Part shown: one piece after another, positions 48,967 through 60,002 of the stretch | How the letters are laid out: the number at the start of each line of letters is the position of its first letter | Position numbering within the stretch: position 1 is the first letter of the stretch | From: Cochliopodium minus | Lineage: Eukaryota; Discosea; Himatismenida; Cochliopodiidae | Reading direction: 5' to 3' | Length of the DNA stretch: 64,000 nucleotides | Assembly (NCBI GenBank): GCA_024220525.1 | Contig: JAMYWO010000045.1 | Span: 1 to 64,000, forward strand | Position numbers and translations under genes: made by a program | The notes under the pieces: model-generated | Seen by the model: only the letters and a program-made list of their open reading frames with translations | Told to the model about the DNA's origin: nothing | The model's database searches: none

Positions 48967-49669
48967 ATGAAAGTGTATTTTGTTTTGTTAATTTATTGAT
49001 ATCATTTTTTCAAATCACATTATCGAGTTCAGATGATAATTTATTGCATCATGTACTTACAAAATCAGATTGCAGTGTAGAACCTCAAAGTAAACAAAAG
49101 ATAAAAAAATTTATAACCAAAAAAAATTTATAATTGAATAAAATAGATTGTAAAGCATTGAGACCAGATTTTTGCCAAAAATTGAGCGATAATCCACCAG
49201 TATACGCATTTCCAATTGTAATCAAGTAAAATACAATTATCAAGACCTTTTTTTAGATTTTAAGAAATTACTCAAGATATATGGATGAATATGATCATTT
49301 ATATCAATTCGATCATCATATTTTGTTTAGAAAAATGTTTTATTTTATTATAAATTAATTTGCCGTTCAAAATTAATAAATGAATTAATAGATATTATAT
49401 GATCAAACATTATATCATATCCACAATTTAAACTAAGATTAATTTTTTTTTATAGTGATACATTTTTGAGATATACAGAATATACAGAAGATTGCTGCAA
49501 GGGAGATCCTTCTTTCGATCAAATCGTGCCAAGAAACAAATGTATAGATTATATCACCTTTGGAAAACAATATAGAGGAAATTACGCATCTGGAATCACA
49601 GCATCTTATCTTTTATTTATTGCTTTGATTTTTGTTGATTTTGAGCTTAAATTAAAAATATATAAATAA
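48967..49669 (+). CDS. Putative secreted or surface Cys-containing protein (N-terminus unclear)
   Basis: Three segments can be joined: ATG 48967 to about 49090, 49148-49229 and 49456-49669. The ATG opens MKVYFVLLIY, a start of a signal peptide, then meets TGA. The next frame continues plausibly as FQITLSSSDDNLLHHVLTKS with DCSVEPQ, so a one-base slip lies near 48995. The middle reads DCKALRPDFCQKLSDNPPVY and the last exon TEDCCKGDPSFDQIV. The C-terminus is hydrophobic (ASYLLFIALIFVDF) after a Ser/Gly/Ala stretch, as in GPI-anchored proteins, though a short basic tail argues for a plain membrane anchor. No family recognised. The slip may be an assembly error or real. Confidence 0.45.
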
Positions 49670-49793
49670 ATTTGAAATCATTTCTTTGTATAAAATTGAT
49701 GTGAATATAAACCAAAAAAGTTGTTTAAAAATTTAAAAAATACTTAAAAAAATTACAAAAAAATTATTAATAAAAACAAAATTAAAAAAAAAA

Positions 49794-52398
49794 TTAAAAA
49801 AATATTACGTAATGAGACATGTATCCATCAGGGAACATACCATCATTTGATTTGGTATTGGTGTGCTGAGCTGCAATGTATACTTTGGTGGGGTCGTATT
49901 GGGTGGAGAAATCTGATTTTCTGTATGATTTCTTGCAATCCCACTAAGATGTTGTGTTGTAAGAATGCCTTTATTTAAAAATAAAAATGATGAAAATAAT
50001 TTTAAATTAAAGTTAATGAAATAAAACGAAATGAAGAAAATCAATTTTAAAATTAATAAAGAAAAATAAAATAAAATAAAATAAAATTAATTACATATGA
50101 AATTTTTCGTGAGAAAATAGTTTATAATCACCAAAATTTTAAATTAATAAATAGTAAAAATAAAATAAAATAAAATAAAAATCAAAATAAAAAAATAAAA
50201 AATAAAATAAAATAATTCTAAAAAAATTAAAAATATAATTATAAAAATAAAAATAAATTGAAATAAAATAATTAAAAAAATAAAAAATAAATAATAAAAA
50301 TAAAAATAAAAATAAAAATGAAAAAAATGAAAAAATGAAATAAAAAAGAAAAATAAAAATAATCAAAAATACCTTTCGTGGAACATTACAACGTCATCTT
50401 TAGTCCATAATTTGGAATGAGTTAGATTTTGTTGTAGACGTCAGAGGTCCAAGATGAAGAACTCGGGAGGGTACTTGCTGGAGGCCTCCCTCTTGCTGGA
50501 ACACTTCGAGGTTGCGTTGATCAATGCGGGGACGATGTCGCCTATATACTTCAAGTTTGGGTTCAATTTTCTTAGATAAGGTGCCCACTGTTGATCTCCA
50601 CAAGGAAAACTTTGAAAATAAAAGAATTTTAAAATTTTTAAATTAAAAATTTAAAAATAATAAAAAAAAGATCAAAATATTTTTGAAATAATAAAATAAA
50701 TTGAAACATTTTAAAATTGATTAAAATTATTTTAAAATTAAAATTGATTAAAATTGATTAAAAATAAATTGATTAAAATTATTTTAAAACTGTATTTTTA
50801 AATTAAAATTGGATCAAAAATTATTTTAAAATAAATTTAAAAATTTTAAAAATTGATTAAAATTTTAAAAACTTTTTTACGAGAAATAAAGTAATATTGT
50901 ATAATCTAATAAAATCACTCAAAAACAGATGTTTTGAGAGCTTTTCGATTTTGGAACCGTCTCCAGACCCCTCCCCACTGCATGTTCTCGTAGATCGTTT
51001 CGAACGTTCTTATCAAATCCAATTTAGTTGCAAAACTATTGAAAAAATAAAATCGAAAAATTAAAATTGAAAAATTGAAAATATTAAATTAAAAAATTAA
51101 AAAATAAAAAATAAAAATAAAAATAAAAATAAAAAATAAAAAATAAAAAATAAGAAAATGAGAAAATAAAAAATAAAAAATAAAATAAAAAATGAGAAAT
51201 AAACAACAAACAAAAAGAAAAAATTTGGTAAGAAAAAAATTTAAAAATATAGAAAATTTCGAAATTGATATATTGTTAAAAATATTAAAAGAATTTAAAA
51301 ATAATTTAAATTTAAAAAATGTTGAAAATAAAAAAATGTACAATGCCTTTTTTCAATTAAACCTTGTTCTTTGGCCTTTTTAGTCCACTCCTTCCACTCC
51401 CACCACTTGTTCTCAGCCAAGAAAGGGTCATCGTTGTCTTTGATGAACTTGAGGCATTCTGCGAAATTTAAATGATCACTCTACAAAAAAATTAAAAAAT
51501 AAAAACAACTTTTAAAAAGAGAATTTTGTTGGATGATCCTTCACTTCTTAGATTTAATAAAGATAATTTAAGGAAATCTACATTTTTTTTTGAATTATAA
51601 ATTCTTGAAAATTGTTTTGTGAGAATTTCAACTTCTCCATGTAATTTGAAATTTTGTTAGTTGAAATGATTGTTAATTGAATCAATATTAATCAACACAA
51701 AAATCTTCAAATTTTTGCAATTTTGTTAGCGGATATTAATTTATGTTGTAAAATTTTGAACATCTGTGTAAAAATCTTGAATTATTCGAAATTTCTTTGA
51801 TCAAAATTTCAAGTTCTGTTTGAATCAGATCATTTCAAGTAAAATGTTTTAAATTTTAGTGATTAATGTATAATTGAATTCACATTATCTTTCAAATGCA
51901 AATCATTTTTACAAAAAAAATATTTTGGGTGCTCATTATGCCCAAGAATACATATTTTAATTAGAAAGAAAAATATTTTATTTTTTGTTTTAATTTCGAT
52001 GCGATTCTTGGTTTTTAAAATTAAAATTTCAAATTGTCATCTCCATTAATATATGTTCGATTCATTTTGATATGGGAGATTTATTATTGTGATCAATCCA
52101 AATTTTTTTTAATAAGGTTTGTGGTATGTCATAATAAAATTTATATCCAAATGAAATTATAAATTTTTTTATAGCCATCATATTTCTGAAATGATATCAT
52201 TATAATTACCTTTTTTTCAACTTGAATGATCCTCTCCTTTATGACTTCCTTCTCAACAATCCTCTCCTCTATCTTTGGAACTTCCACCCTTTTTTCTCTG
52301 TAAACCAATTTGGGAACTTCTTTTACTCCTTGGTTGAGATACAAGATCAAGAGAATAGAGATTAGAAATATATACACTATCCTCTCCTTATTCATCAT
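49794..52398 (-). pseudogene. Membrane-anchored SAM-dependent methyltransferase-like gene, frame broken
   Basis: Exon 1 (52398-52210, ATG) encodes a type II anchor, IVYIFLISILLILYLNQG, and a charged heptad stem (EERIVEKEVIKERIIQVEK). Exon 2 (51480-51363) holds FIKDNDDPFLAENKWWEWKE. The block at 50915-51040 reads TFETIYENMQWGG in one frame and GSGDGSKIEKLSKHL in the next. The block at 50430-50600 reads FPCGDQQWAPYL, then YIGDIVPALINATS and PPEFFILDL, the SAM-binding loop and acidic strand of a methyltransferase family whose members begin with IYExNxWGxGxSxSG. The last block reads KVYIAAQHTNTKSNDGMFP. Blocks do not join in one phase: an extra G in a run near 50970 and another slip near 50435 are needed. 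Either a decaying gene or indel errors. Confidence 0.5.
51702..51765 (+). mobile_element. Possible third, diverged MITE copy
   Basis: Within the first intron of the methyltransferase-like gene. TCAAATTTTTGCAATTTTGT, followed by TAGCGGAT, resembles the left arm and inner part of copy A, and GTTGTAAAATTTTGAACATC resembles the right arm. It is about 20 bases shorter than copy A and lacks clear TA flanks. Judged by eye only. Confidence 0.35.
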
Positions 52399-52749
52399 TT
52401 TTTTTTTTATTAACAATTTTTTTTTGTGTATAATGAAACTATGAAAATGAAAATTGAAATTGATTAGAACATCATTTAATCACTTTCTAATTTGGGATAA
52501 AATGAAAAAATTTTGGTTTTTAATCACTACACTTTTATGAATACGAATTCTTATCACCTCTGCCATTAATGTAAAGTGAAAACATACAAACTGTTCTTTG
52601 TTTTTTGGTTCTTTCTTTTTTTGGCGGAAAAGTTTAAGCAAGAGGAAATTTTTTTCAAAAATAAGCATCATTGAAGGATTTTCAAAAAGTAACTATGAAT
52701 AGTTTATTTTTCATAATATGTTTTTTAAAACCCTAAATTGTTTTTAAAC
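52399..52749. other. Intergenic, nothing recognised
   Basis: About 350 AT-rich bases upstream of the methyltransferase-like gene. A 63-residue minus-strand frame (52480-52671) starts with ATG but has Phe/Lys-rich composition and no homology I can name. Confidence 0.35.
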
Positions 52750-52858
52750 AAGATGATGTGACTCATTATTTTTTCAAATGAAATAAAACAATTCTTGAGT
52801 TTGTTCTTGTCTCAAAATATTTCCAAACTTTCGAATATGTTCTTTTCTTCATTATTTT
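52750..52858 (+). pseudogene. Relic of the 3' end of an RCC1-family copy
   Basis: CTCAT...TTTTCAAATGAAATAAAACAAT, then TTCTTGAGTTTGTTCTTGTC, TCAAAATATTTCCAAA and TTCTTTTCTTCATTATT follow, in order, the last 110 bases of the RCC1 genes at 54.1 and 55.5 kb, with substitutions and gaps. It ends just before the first recognisable copy, so the array once had at least one more member upstream. Confidence 0.6.
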
Positions 52859-52886
52859 TCCAAAATAAATAATTAATAAAAAAAAA

Positions 52887-54211
52887 ATGATAAAGATCAG
52901 TGGATTCTATTCAGAGTATCTTTTTTTTTATTGTTGTAAAATTTCAATTTTATTCTTTCTCTTTACACTTCTTTCCTTGCATCACAAATAAATTGAATAG
53001 ATAATGGAGATTTATATGGAATGGGAAATAATAGCTTTGGTCAATTAGGAATTGGAAAAGATATAGAACAAACAGATGAACCAATTTTTTTAAAGAATGA
53101 TAAAAATATAAAATCGATTTGTTTGGGATATTGTTTTTCTTTGATCTTCTATAAAAATGGAGATTTATTTTCATTTGGATACAATCATTTTGGAGAATTG
53201 GGAATAGGAAAAATTTATGAAAATCAATTTGAAGCAGTATTAGTGATGAATGATGCAACAATCAAATTAATTTCATGTGGATCTGCTCATACAATGATTT
53301 ACAAAGAAAATGGAGAATTGTTGTTTGGGAGTAATGAATGGGGACAGAAATAAAAAAAATTCAACTCCAATTTTGTTGATGAAAGATAAAACGATCAAAA
53401 TGATAAAATTGGGAGGTTATCATTCAGTTATTTACAAAGAAAATGGAGATTTGTTGGTTTTTGGTTTTAATGAAAGACGACAACTTGGATTGGGAGATAA
53501 AATCAATAGAAATACACCCACTTTTTTATTGAATGATCTTGATATTGAAGATATTTTTTGTGGATATGATCACAATTTATTGCAAGAAAAATGGAGAAGT
53601 TTTTGTTTTTGGAAACAAGTAAAAAAAAAATTCTTTTTCAAAATTAAAACTTTTTGTAAATAATTTTAATATTAAAATAGTAATGATAAAATATTAGGAT
53701 TAGAAGAAAAAAAAATTAAAATTAAAATACCAACTTTATTGATGAAAATAGAAAATGTAAATATGATTAGAACATCACTTGACCACACTCTTATTTTGAA
53801 AAAAGATGGAGAAATTATTGGTTTTGGATCTAATGAAGACCATAAATTAAGCTATAAAATTGAAGAAAATGAATTATCGCCTCAAACAATAATGAAAGAT
53901 GAAAACATTCAATCTGTTCTTTGTTTTTCCAGTTCTTCTTTCTTTCATTTCAATGATGGAAAAGTTTTCGCAAGAGGATGTTTTCCTTCAAAAAATTTTT
54001 CTGATTATTTGATTTTTAACAATCCTTCTTTGATGTTTATTGATCGGGTGATGTGCTTGAATGGTCTCCTCAAACTCATTCTCTTTTCTCAAATGAGATA
54101 AAACAATCTGTTCTTGAATTTGTTCTTGTTTCAAAATATTTCCAAAAGAAAATTGCATCTAAACTTCCCAAATATCTTCTTTACTTCATCATTCAACTTT
54201 TTCTTTTTTAA
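52887..54211 (+). pseudogene. RCC1-repeat protein, tandem copy 1 (frameshifted)
   Basis: RCC1 repeats fold into a seven-bladed propeller. Exon 1 (52887 to about 52934) joins through a short intron to NGDLYGMGNNSFGQLGIGKD. Further repeats follow: NGDLFSFGYNHFGELGIGK, NGELLFGSNEWGQ, NGDLLVFGFNERRQLGLGD. Compared with copy 2 the sequence has lost bases after GSNEWGQ (near 53350) and two bases near 53580, so it changes frame at least twice. A further intron (53619-53698) and the conserved C-terminal block FVLVSKYFQKKIASKLPKYL follow. The C-terminal block is shared by the copies and may be an F-box-like or BTB-like partner motif; not identified. Confidence 0.65.
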
Positions 54212-54238
54212 AATATAAAAAATTTAAATTAAAAAAAA

Positions 54239-55611
54239 ATGAAAAGTATGAGCAGTGGATTCTTTTTGGACCATCTTTTTTTTTATTGTTGTAAAATTAC
54301 AATTTTTATTATATTCTTTCTCTTTACACTTCTTTCCTTGCATCACAAATAAAATTAAAATAGATAATGGAGATTTATATGGAATGGGAAATAATAGCTT
54401 TGGTCAATTAGGAATTGGAAAAGATATTAAAGAAATAGATGAACCAATTTTATTGAAAAATGATAAAAATATAAAATCAATTTGTTTGGGAGGGGATTTT
54501 TCTTTCATCTTTTATAATAACGGAGATTTATTTGCATTTGGCTACAATCAATAATGGACAATTGGGAATAGGAAATTATGAAAATCAATTTGAACCAGTA
54601 TTGATGATGAATGATACAACAATCAAATTAATTTCATGTGGAGCAGATCATACAATGATTTACAAAGAAAATGGAGAATTATTGGTGTTTGGGAGTAATG
54701 AATACGGACAATTAGGAATTGGAACTCCAGAATTAGAAAATAATTTAACTCCTATTTTGTTGATGAAAGATAAAACGATCAAAATGATAAGATTGGGGGG
54801 GAATCATTCAATTATTTACAAAGAAAATGGAGATTTGTTGGTTTTTGGTAATAACGATTATGGACAACTTGGATTGGGAGATAAGATTAATAGAAATACA
54901 CCCACTTTTTTATTGAATGATCTTGATATTGAAGATATTGTTTGTGGATATGATCTTACTATTTATTACGAGAAAAATGGAGAGGTTTTTGTTTTTGGAA
55001 ACAAGTTAAAAAATATATTTTATTCTTTTTTAAACTTTCAAAAACATTTTAAATTAAAACTTTTAAAAAATAATTTAAAATATAATAGTGTAAGCAAAAT
55101 TTACAAAGAAAACATAATGAAAATACCAACTTTGTTGATGAAAATAGATAATTTAAATATGATAAAAACATCATCTGAACACACTCTTATTTTGAAAAAA
55201 GATGGAGAAATTATTGGATTTGGACCTAATGAAGAAAATAAAATTATCCTAAAGATCGATGAATACGAAATATTATCACCTCAGTCAATAATGAAAGATG
55301 AAAGCATTCAATCTGTTCTTTGTTTTTCCAGTTCTTCTTTCTTTCATTTCAATGATGGGAAAGTTTTTGTAAGAGGATATTTTTCTTCAAAAAATTTTTC
55401 TGATTATTTGATTTTTAACAATCCTTCTTTGATGTTTATTGGATCGGGTGATGTAATTGCATGGTCTCCTCAAACTCATTCTCTTTTCTCAAATGAGATA
55501 AAACAATCTGTTCTTGAATTTGTTCTTGTTTCAAAATATTTCCAAAAGAAAATTGCATCTAAACTTCCCAAATATCTTCTTTACTTCATCATTCAACTTT
55601 TTCTTTTTTAA
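54239..55611 (+). pseudogene. RCC1-repeat protein, tandem copy 2 (one frame slip)
   Basis: The best preserved copy. Exon 1 starts MKSMSSGFFLDHLFFYC and joins across a 69-base intron to NGDLYGMGNNSFGQLGIGKD. The repeats then run: NGDLFAFGYNQ, NGELLVFGSNEYGQLGIGT, NGDLLVFGNNDYGQLGLGD, NGEVFVFGNKL, DGEIIGFGPNEEN, DGKVFVRGYFSSKNF. One extra base near 54552 (AATCAATAATGG against AATCATTTTGG in copy 1) shifts the frame between the second and third repeats; otherwise it is open to TAA 55611. The intron that copy 1 has after GNK has lost its donor (GTTAAA) and its sequence stays open in frame. A single slip could be an assembly error, in which case this is a live gene. Confidence 0.6.
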
Positions 55612-55631
55612 AAAATTAAAATTAAAAAAAA

Positions 55632-55990
55632 ATGAAAAGTATGAGCAGTGGATTCTTTTTGGACCATCTTTTTTTTTTATTGTTGTAAAATTACGATTTT
55701 TATTATTATATTCTTTCTCTTTACACTTCTTTCCTTGCATCACAAATAAAATGAATAGATAATGGAGATTTATATGGAATGGGTAATAATATCATTGGTC
55801 AATTAGGAATTGGAAAAGAGATAGAAGAAATAGATGAACCAATTTAATTGAAAAATGATAAAAATATAAAATCGATTTGTTTGGGATATTGTTTTTCTTT
55901 GATCTTCTATAAAAACGGAGATTTATTTTCAGAATAGGAACTTCAAAATTTGAAAATACTTTAACTCCTATTTTGTTGATGAAAGCAAAA
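55632..55990 (+). pseudogene. RCC1-repeat protein, tandem copy 3 (truncated)
   Basis: Begins as a near-copy of copy 2: the same promoter stretch, ATG 55632, and the same first intron. Exon 1 has one extra T. An in-frame stop sits in the DEPI*LKND segment. A large deletion then joins NGDLFS directly to a later repeat region (RIGTSKFENTLTPILL), after which similarity ends near 55990. Clearly dead, and the youngest of the copies by flank identity. Confidence 0.75.
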
Positions 55991-56007
55991 CGATAAGATG
56001 AATATTC

Positions 56008-56106
56008 TTTGAGATTGAACTCACAATAAATGTGGGTGAAGTTAGTTATGATGAGGAACTTTGACTAAAGGAATGGCCAGCTAAAGGAGAAATTGGATTC
56101 AAATAA
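56008..56106 (+). pseudogene. Coding-like fragment with one in-frame TGA
   Basis: A 33-codon stretch reads FEIELTINVGEVSYDEEL, then TGA (56062-56064), then LKEWPAKGEIGFK and TAA. Composition is protein-like and quite unlike the flanks. It directly follows the truncated RCC1 copy. I cannot name a family. Probably the 3' end of a gene whose body was removed by the deletion that truncated copy 3. Confidence 0.35.
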
Positions 56107-56283
56107 CAAAATTGATGAATAATTAGTTAATACATATAATATAATTTGTTGTTATTCAAGAATATTTACACATATTCTTTGATGAAATTTATGTTCTGAA
56201 TATTTTTAAATTGTTTTTTGTTCCACCAAAAAAATATTAAATAGAAAAAATAAAAAAAAAAAGTTGGCATCAAATTGTTAACA

Positions 56284-56682
56284 ATGAATAGCAAAGTTTA
56301 TATAGTGACAAAGCCTAGTGGAACAGGATACAATCATGTCACCTTCGTGGTTGGATGTGGTGATGGATTTTACGAATTTGGATTTTATGGGCTGGGAAAA
56401 AACAATTCCCAAAAAAAGGATGTGACCATCGACAAGTATCAAAGCATTGCATACAAAAAACATTTTGTAGGAAACAGCCAAAAGAGTTTGGAAAATCTGA
56501 TCAACCATGCAAAATTATATCCTAACAAGAAGTACAATTTGGCATCTAATAATTGTGGAGATTTTGCTAAATACATGTGTGGATTTGCTGGTGTGAAATA
56601 TCCATTTGGAAGTGTCATTGATTGGGATCAGATCAAGAAGAATTACTCACAATTCGTAGAAAATTATCATTCATCCATTTAA
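56284..56682 (+). CDS. Small papain-like (NlpC/LRAT/PPPDE-type) protein
   Basis: Intronless, 132 residues, ATG 56284. N-terminal strand-rich half: VYIVTKPSGTGYNHVTFVVG with a His in the NHVTF position. The second half holds a conserved-looking Cys in YNLASNNCGDFAKYMCGFAG, the NC-x-x-F pattern seen in circularly permuted papain-fold families (LRAT, PPPDE, viral and bacterial NlpC/P60 relatives). A His-before-Cys order fits a hydrolase or acyltransferase of that fold. No signal peptide or membrane segment. The bounds are clear, the family is an inference from two motifs. Confidence 0.55.
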   Translation: MNSKVYIVTKPSGTGYNHVTFVVGCGDGFYEFGFYGLGKNNSQKKDVTIDKYQSIAYKKHFVGNSQKSLENLINHAKLYPNKKYNLASNNCGDFAKYMCGFAGVKYPFGSVIDWDQIKKNYSQFVENYHSSI

Positions 56683-56810
56683 TGAATAGAATCTGAACAT
56701 TATATTTCTTTTTTAGAAAAAAAAAATAATTAATTTTTTGAAATTTCCTCAATTAAATTTCATTTTTCAAAAAAAAAAAAAAAAACAATAATATTTATTT
56801 TATTTTTTAT

Positions 56811-58260
56811 TTATTGGAGAATGTTTTCATCATGGTTGACTGTAGTAGAAGGAGGGTTGTTGAAAACTCTACACTGCTCAACCACCTCCTCGCCTCTTCC
56901 TAGCAACGGAGCAATCAAACAAAGATTGAAATTGTCACTCAGTTCTTGGTCAGGGTCATAAGCCAGTCCAAATAAGTTATCTTTTTTTTAAAAAAATTTT
57001 TTTTAATTAAAAGATTAAAAAAATAAAATTTTATTTAAATAAAAGATATTAAACCTCTTGATAGATTTTTGTCTATAGCAAGCAAGAAGTATTCCATTGC
57101 TTTGTATTGATCATTGATTTTGTAGAAGTAGTTGGCCAAAACGCTGTAAGGCTCAGGCCTTTCCTCCATCACCCCGCTTGCCCTCAAAAATTCTGTTTCG
57201 ATCAAATCAGAACTTCTGTTCAATCTAACAAAAAAATAAAAATAAAAATAAAAAACAAAAAAAAAAACAAAAAAAAAACAAAAAAAAACCAAAAAACAAA
57301 AAAAAAACAAAAAAAAACAAAAAAAAAAACAAAAAAAAACCAAAAAAATAAACCAAAAAAAAAAAAAAAAAAAACAAAAAAAAACCAAAAAAAAAAACCA
57401 AAAAAAAAACCTCATCATGCAGTAACCCATAAAATAGTGAAAAAAGAAATTTTGTTCTTTGAAAGTTCTTCTGTAATTGACAAACTCTTCGATGGCTCGT
57501 TGGTACTTCCTTTCATTGAAAAGACTCAAAGCTTTGACAAAGTTGTTCTCAATAGAATACTTTTTTTGTAATTCCGCTGAAACGAGAAATTCTTCAGATC
57601 TTTTTTTTTCAATGAACAAAAAAAATCAAAAAATTAACAAAAAAAAATCAAAAAAAAAAAAAAATTATTTTACAAACCAACACTCTTTTTTAACAATTTA
57701 TTTAGATCAAAACAGTACTTTCCATCATCTGTCATTTGTTTTTCTTCATTATTTAGATTTTTCGTCTTCAAACTTTGTTTTTGGGAGGAGATGGGAAGAG
57801 GAGGATGTTGTTTGAAAATTTTGTAATATTCCCCATTTTCTTCGCTCATTATATCATGTCCATCTTGGAAGTGAGTTTTAATCTGCCAAGGAACTCCTGT
57901 AAATAACAAATCGAATTAATTGTATTTTTAATTTTTTTAATTTTTTAAATTTATAATTTATTTAAATTTTTAATCACAAATTTTAAATTTTAATTTTAAA
58001 TTGTTTTTTTATTTTTTTGAATTTTTATTAAATTTTTATTTAATTTTTTTTATTTTTTAAATTTTTTTTACCACTTGTTTTTACGATGTCTTTGGCTAAT
58101 AGTCTTCCTCCAATGATGGATATGTGGCAAGATTTATCAGACAACATGATAACCCTTCTATAATAAGCACTGCAAACACCATTAGGACACAAATGACTAT
58201 TGATATCCCAATAAGTGACTCCTTCAAAATCCCTGACCCTTTTTAAAAAATTGTTAATTT
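56811..58260 (-). CDS. SGNH-like fragment joined to TPR-like region (5' end missing)
   Basis: Exons from right to left: about 58260-58072, 57898-57680, about 57622-57412, 57227-57060 and 56978-56811. The first reads FEGVTYWDINSHLCPNGVCS, then SDKSCHISIIGGRLLA, the C-terminal Asp/His block of SGNH hydrolases found behind acyltransferase-3 domains. The next gives GVPWQIKTHFQDGHD. The remainder is helical and TPR-like: FNERKYQRAIEEFVNYRRTF, FFHYFMGYCMM, RPEPYSVLANYFYKINDQYK, LFGLAYDPDQELSDNFNLCL. The N-terminal catalytic part is missing: upstream is T-rich, and then a plus-strand gene begins. So it is a 5'-truncated gene or a fusion whose first exons I cannot see. Confidence 0.5.
57229..57413. 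repeat. (AAAAAAAC)n tract in intron
   Basis: About 185 bases of A runs separated by single or double C; on the coding strand it is (GTTTTTTT)n, often GGTTTTTTTT. It fills the intron of the SGNH/TPR gene next to its donor, so many GT dinucleotides sit in a row there. Confidence 0.85.
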
Positions 58261-58520
58261 TTTATTTTATATTTTTTAATTTTTATTTTATATTTTTTAA
58301 TTTTTATTTTTTATTTTTTATTTTTGTTTTTCATTTTTTATTTTTTATTACTATATTCGTCCTGACGATATTTCTGAATAGTTTTATTTTATTTTTATTT
58401 TTTATCTAATTATTTTTATTTTAATCATTTTTTTATTTTTTTGATTTGAAATGTAATTTATTTTAATTATTTTTTCATTTTTATTTTTATAAAAAAAAAA
58501 AAAAGTATTTTTACAAAAAA

Positions 58521-59900
58521 ATGTTCAATGAATCATCACCAGGAGAAAAAGCAATGAACAACATAGGAGCAAAGATAGAAAGAGAAAACAACTCCAAACC
58601 CGAAGTGATGGAGGAAGTGTTGGAGTTGTACATGAAGTCTGCAGAGTATGGCAGCTCTGTCGCTTTGCACAACTTGGGTCGTTGTTCTTTGATGGATATT
58701 GGTGAGGAGGAGAAGAACGAGGAGAAAGCATTCATGATTTTTAAGGAAGCTGCTAAGCATGGTATTTTTTTTTATTTTTATTTTTTTATTATATTTGTTT
58801 ATTTTTTTTTAAATTTTTTTTTATTTTAATTTTTTATTATTTATTTTTCATCTAATTATTTGATTTTATATTTTATATTTTATTTAATATTTTATTTTAT
58901 ATTTTATTATTATATTTTATTATTTTGATTTTGATTATTTTTTATATTTTTTTTTTAAATTTTTTATTTTTATATTTTTTATATTTGTTCTATTTTTTAT
59001 ATTTGTTTATATTTTACATTTTATATTTTATATTTTATTTGTTTATATTTTATATTTTATTTTTTTAAATTGTTTTTTCATTTTATTTTTTATTTTTTAT
59101 TTTTATTTTTATTTTAAAGGAATGACACCGTCGATGATAGAATTATCAATAATGATGAACAAGGCAGGGAACCAAACAAAGCAACTTTCAAGCACAGAAG
59201 ATGTTGATCAAAGCCATCGAAAAGGAAGCATTTTGGCCATTTACAACTTGGCTTATGCATACGAAACTGGTGGCTTGGGTAAATTTTGTTTATTTTTTCT
59301 TATATTTTTTATTTTTTCATTTTTTATTTTTATTTTCAATTTTCAAATTAATTATTTTTGTTTTATTTTCTTTATTTATAATTTTTATTTTTTATTTTAA
59401 TTATTTTATTTAATTTTTATTTTTTTATTCTTTTAGATTTTTCATTTTAATTTTTTTTATTGTAATTTTTAATTTTAATTTTTTTAGTTTTTATTTTTAT
59501 TTTCATATTAATTTATTTTTGTTTTATTTTCTTTATTTAGAATTTAAATTTTTTTTTTTATTTTAATTTTTTTTAATTTTTTTTTTAATTATTTTTATTT
59601 AATTTTTATTTTTTATTCTTTTAAATTTTTCATTTTGTTTTTATTTTAATTATTGTTTATTTAATTTTTAATTTTAATTTTTAATTTTAATTTTCTTATT
59701 TTTTAAAAGGAACAAAAGATGAGAAAAAGCGATGGAACTTTATAAAGTGGCGTATGCAGAGGAGACTTACCTTTCTTTACAGATATGGATTGATGACCAT
59801 CGAGGGTAGGGGATGCGAAAAAACCGTGAGAAGGGCCTCAGATTCATCAAAATGGCTGCTTTAAAGGAGATAAAGAATCTCAAACTTACTTAGATAAAAA
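58521..59900 (+). pseudogene. Sel1-repeat gene, degraded
   Basis: Segment 1 (58521-58761) is clean: VLELYMKSAEYGSSVALHNL and KAFMIFKEAAKHG are Sel1 repeats. It ends at a donor. A 360-base T-rich intron leads to segment 2 (59121-59279), where KAIEK reads in one frame and GSILAIYNLAYAYETGG in another, so one slip lies inside a repeat. Segment 3 (59711 onwards) holds AMELYKVAYAEETYLSL in one frame and soon stops. At least two frame changes make this a relic. It is related to the Sel1 gene at 21.2 kb, opposite strand. Confidence 0.65.
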
Positions 59901-60002
59901 AGACCTCCCAGTAGAAAATGATTTAATCATTAAAAATATTTAAATTATTTTTTAATTTTTTTATTGTATTTTTTTTTAAATAAATTATTTTAATTTTGAA
60001 TT

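Noticed and set aside
56020-56110. C/D-box snoRNA suggested by ATGATGA
   Set aside because: No convincing D box or terminal stem; the stretch reads better as a coding fragment.
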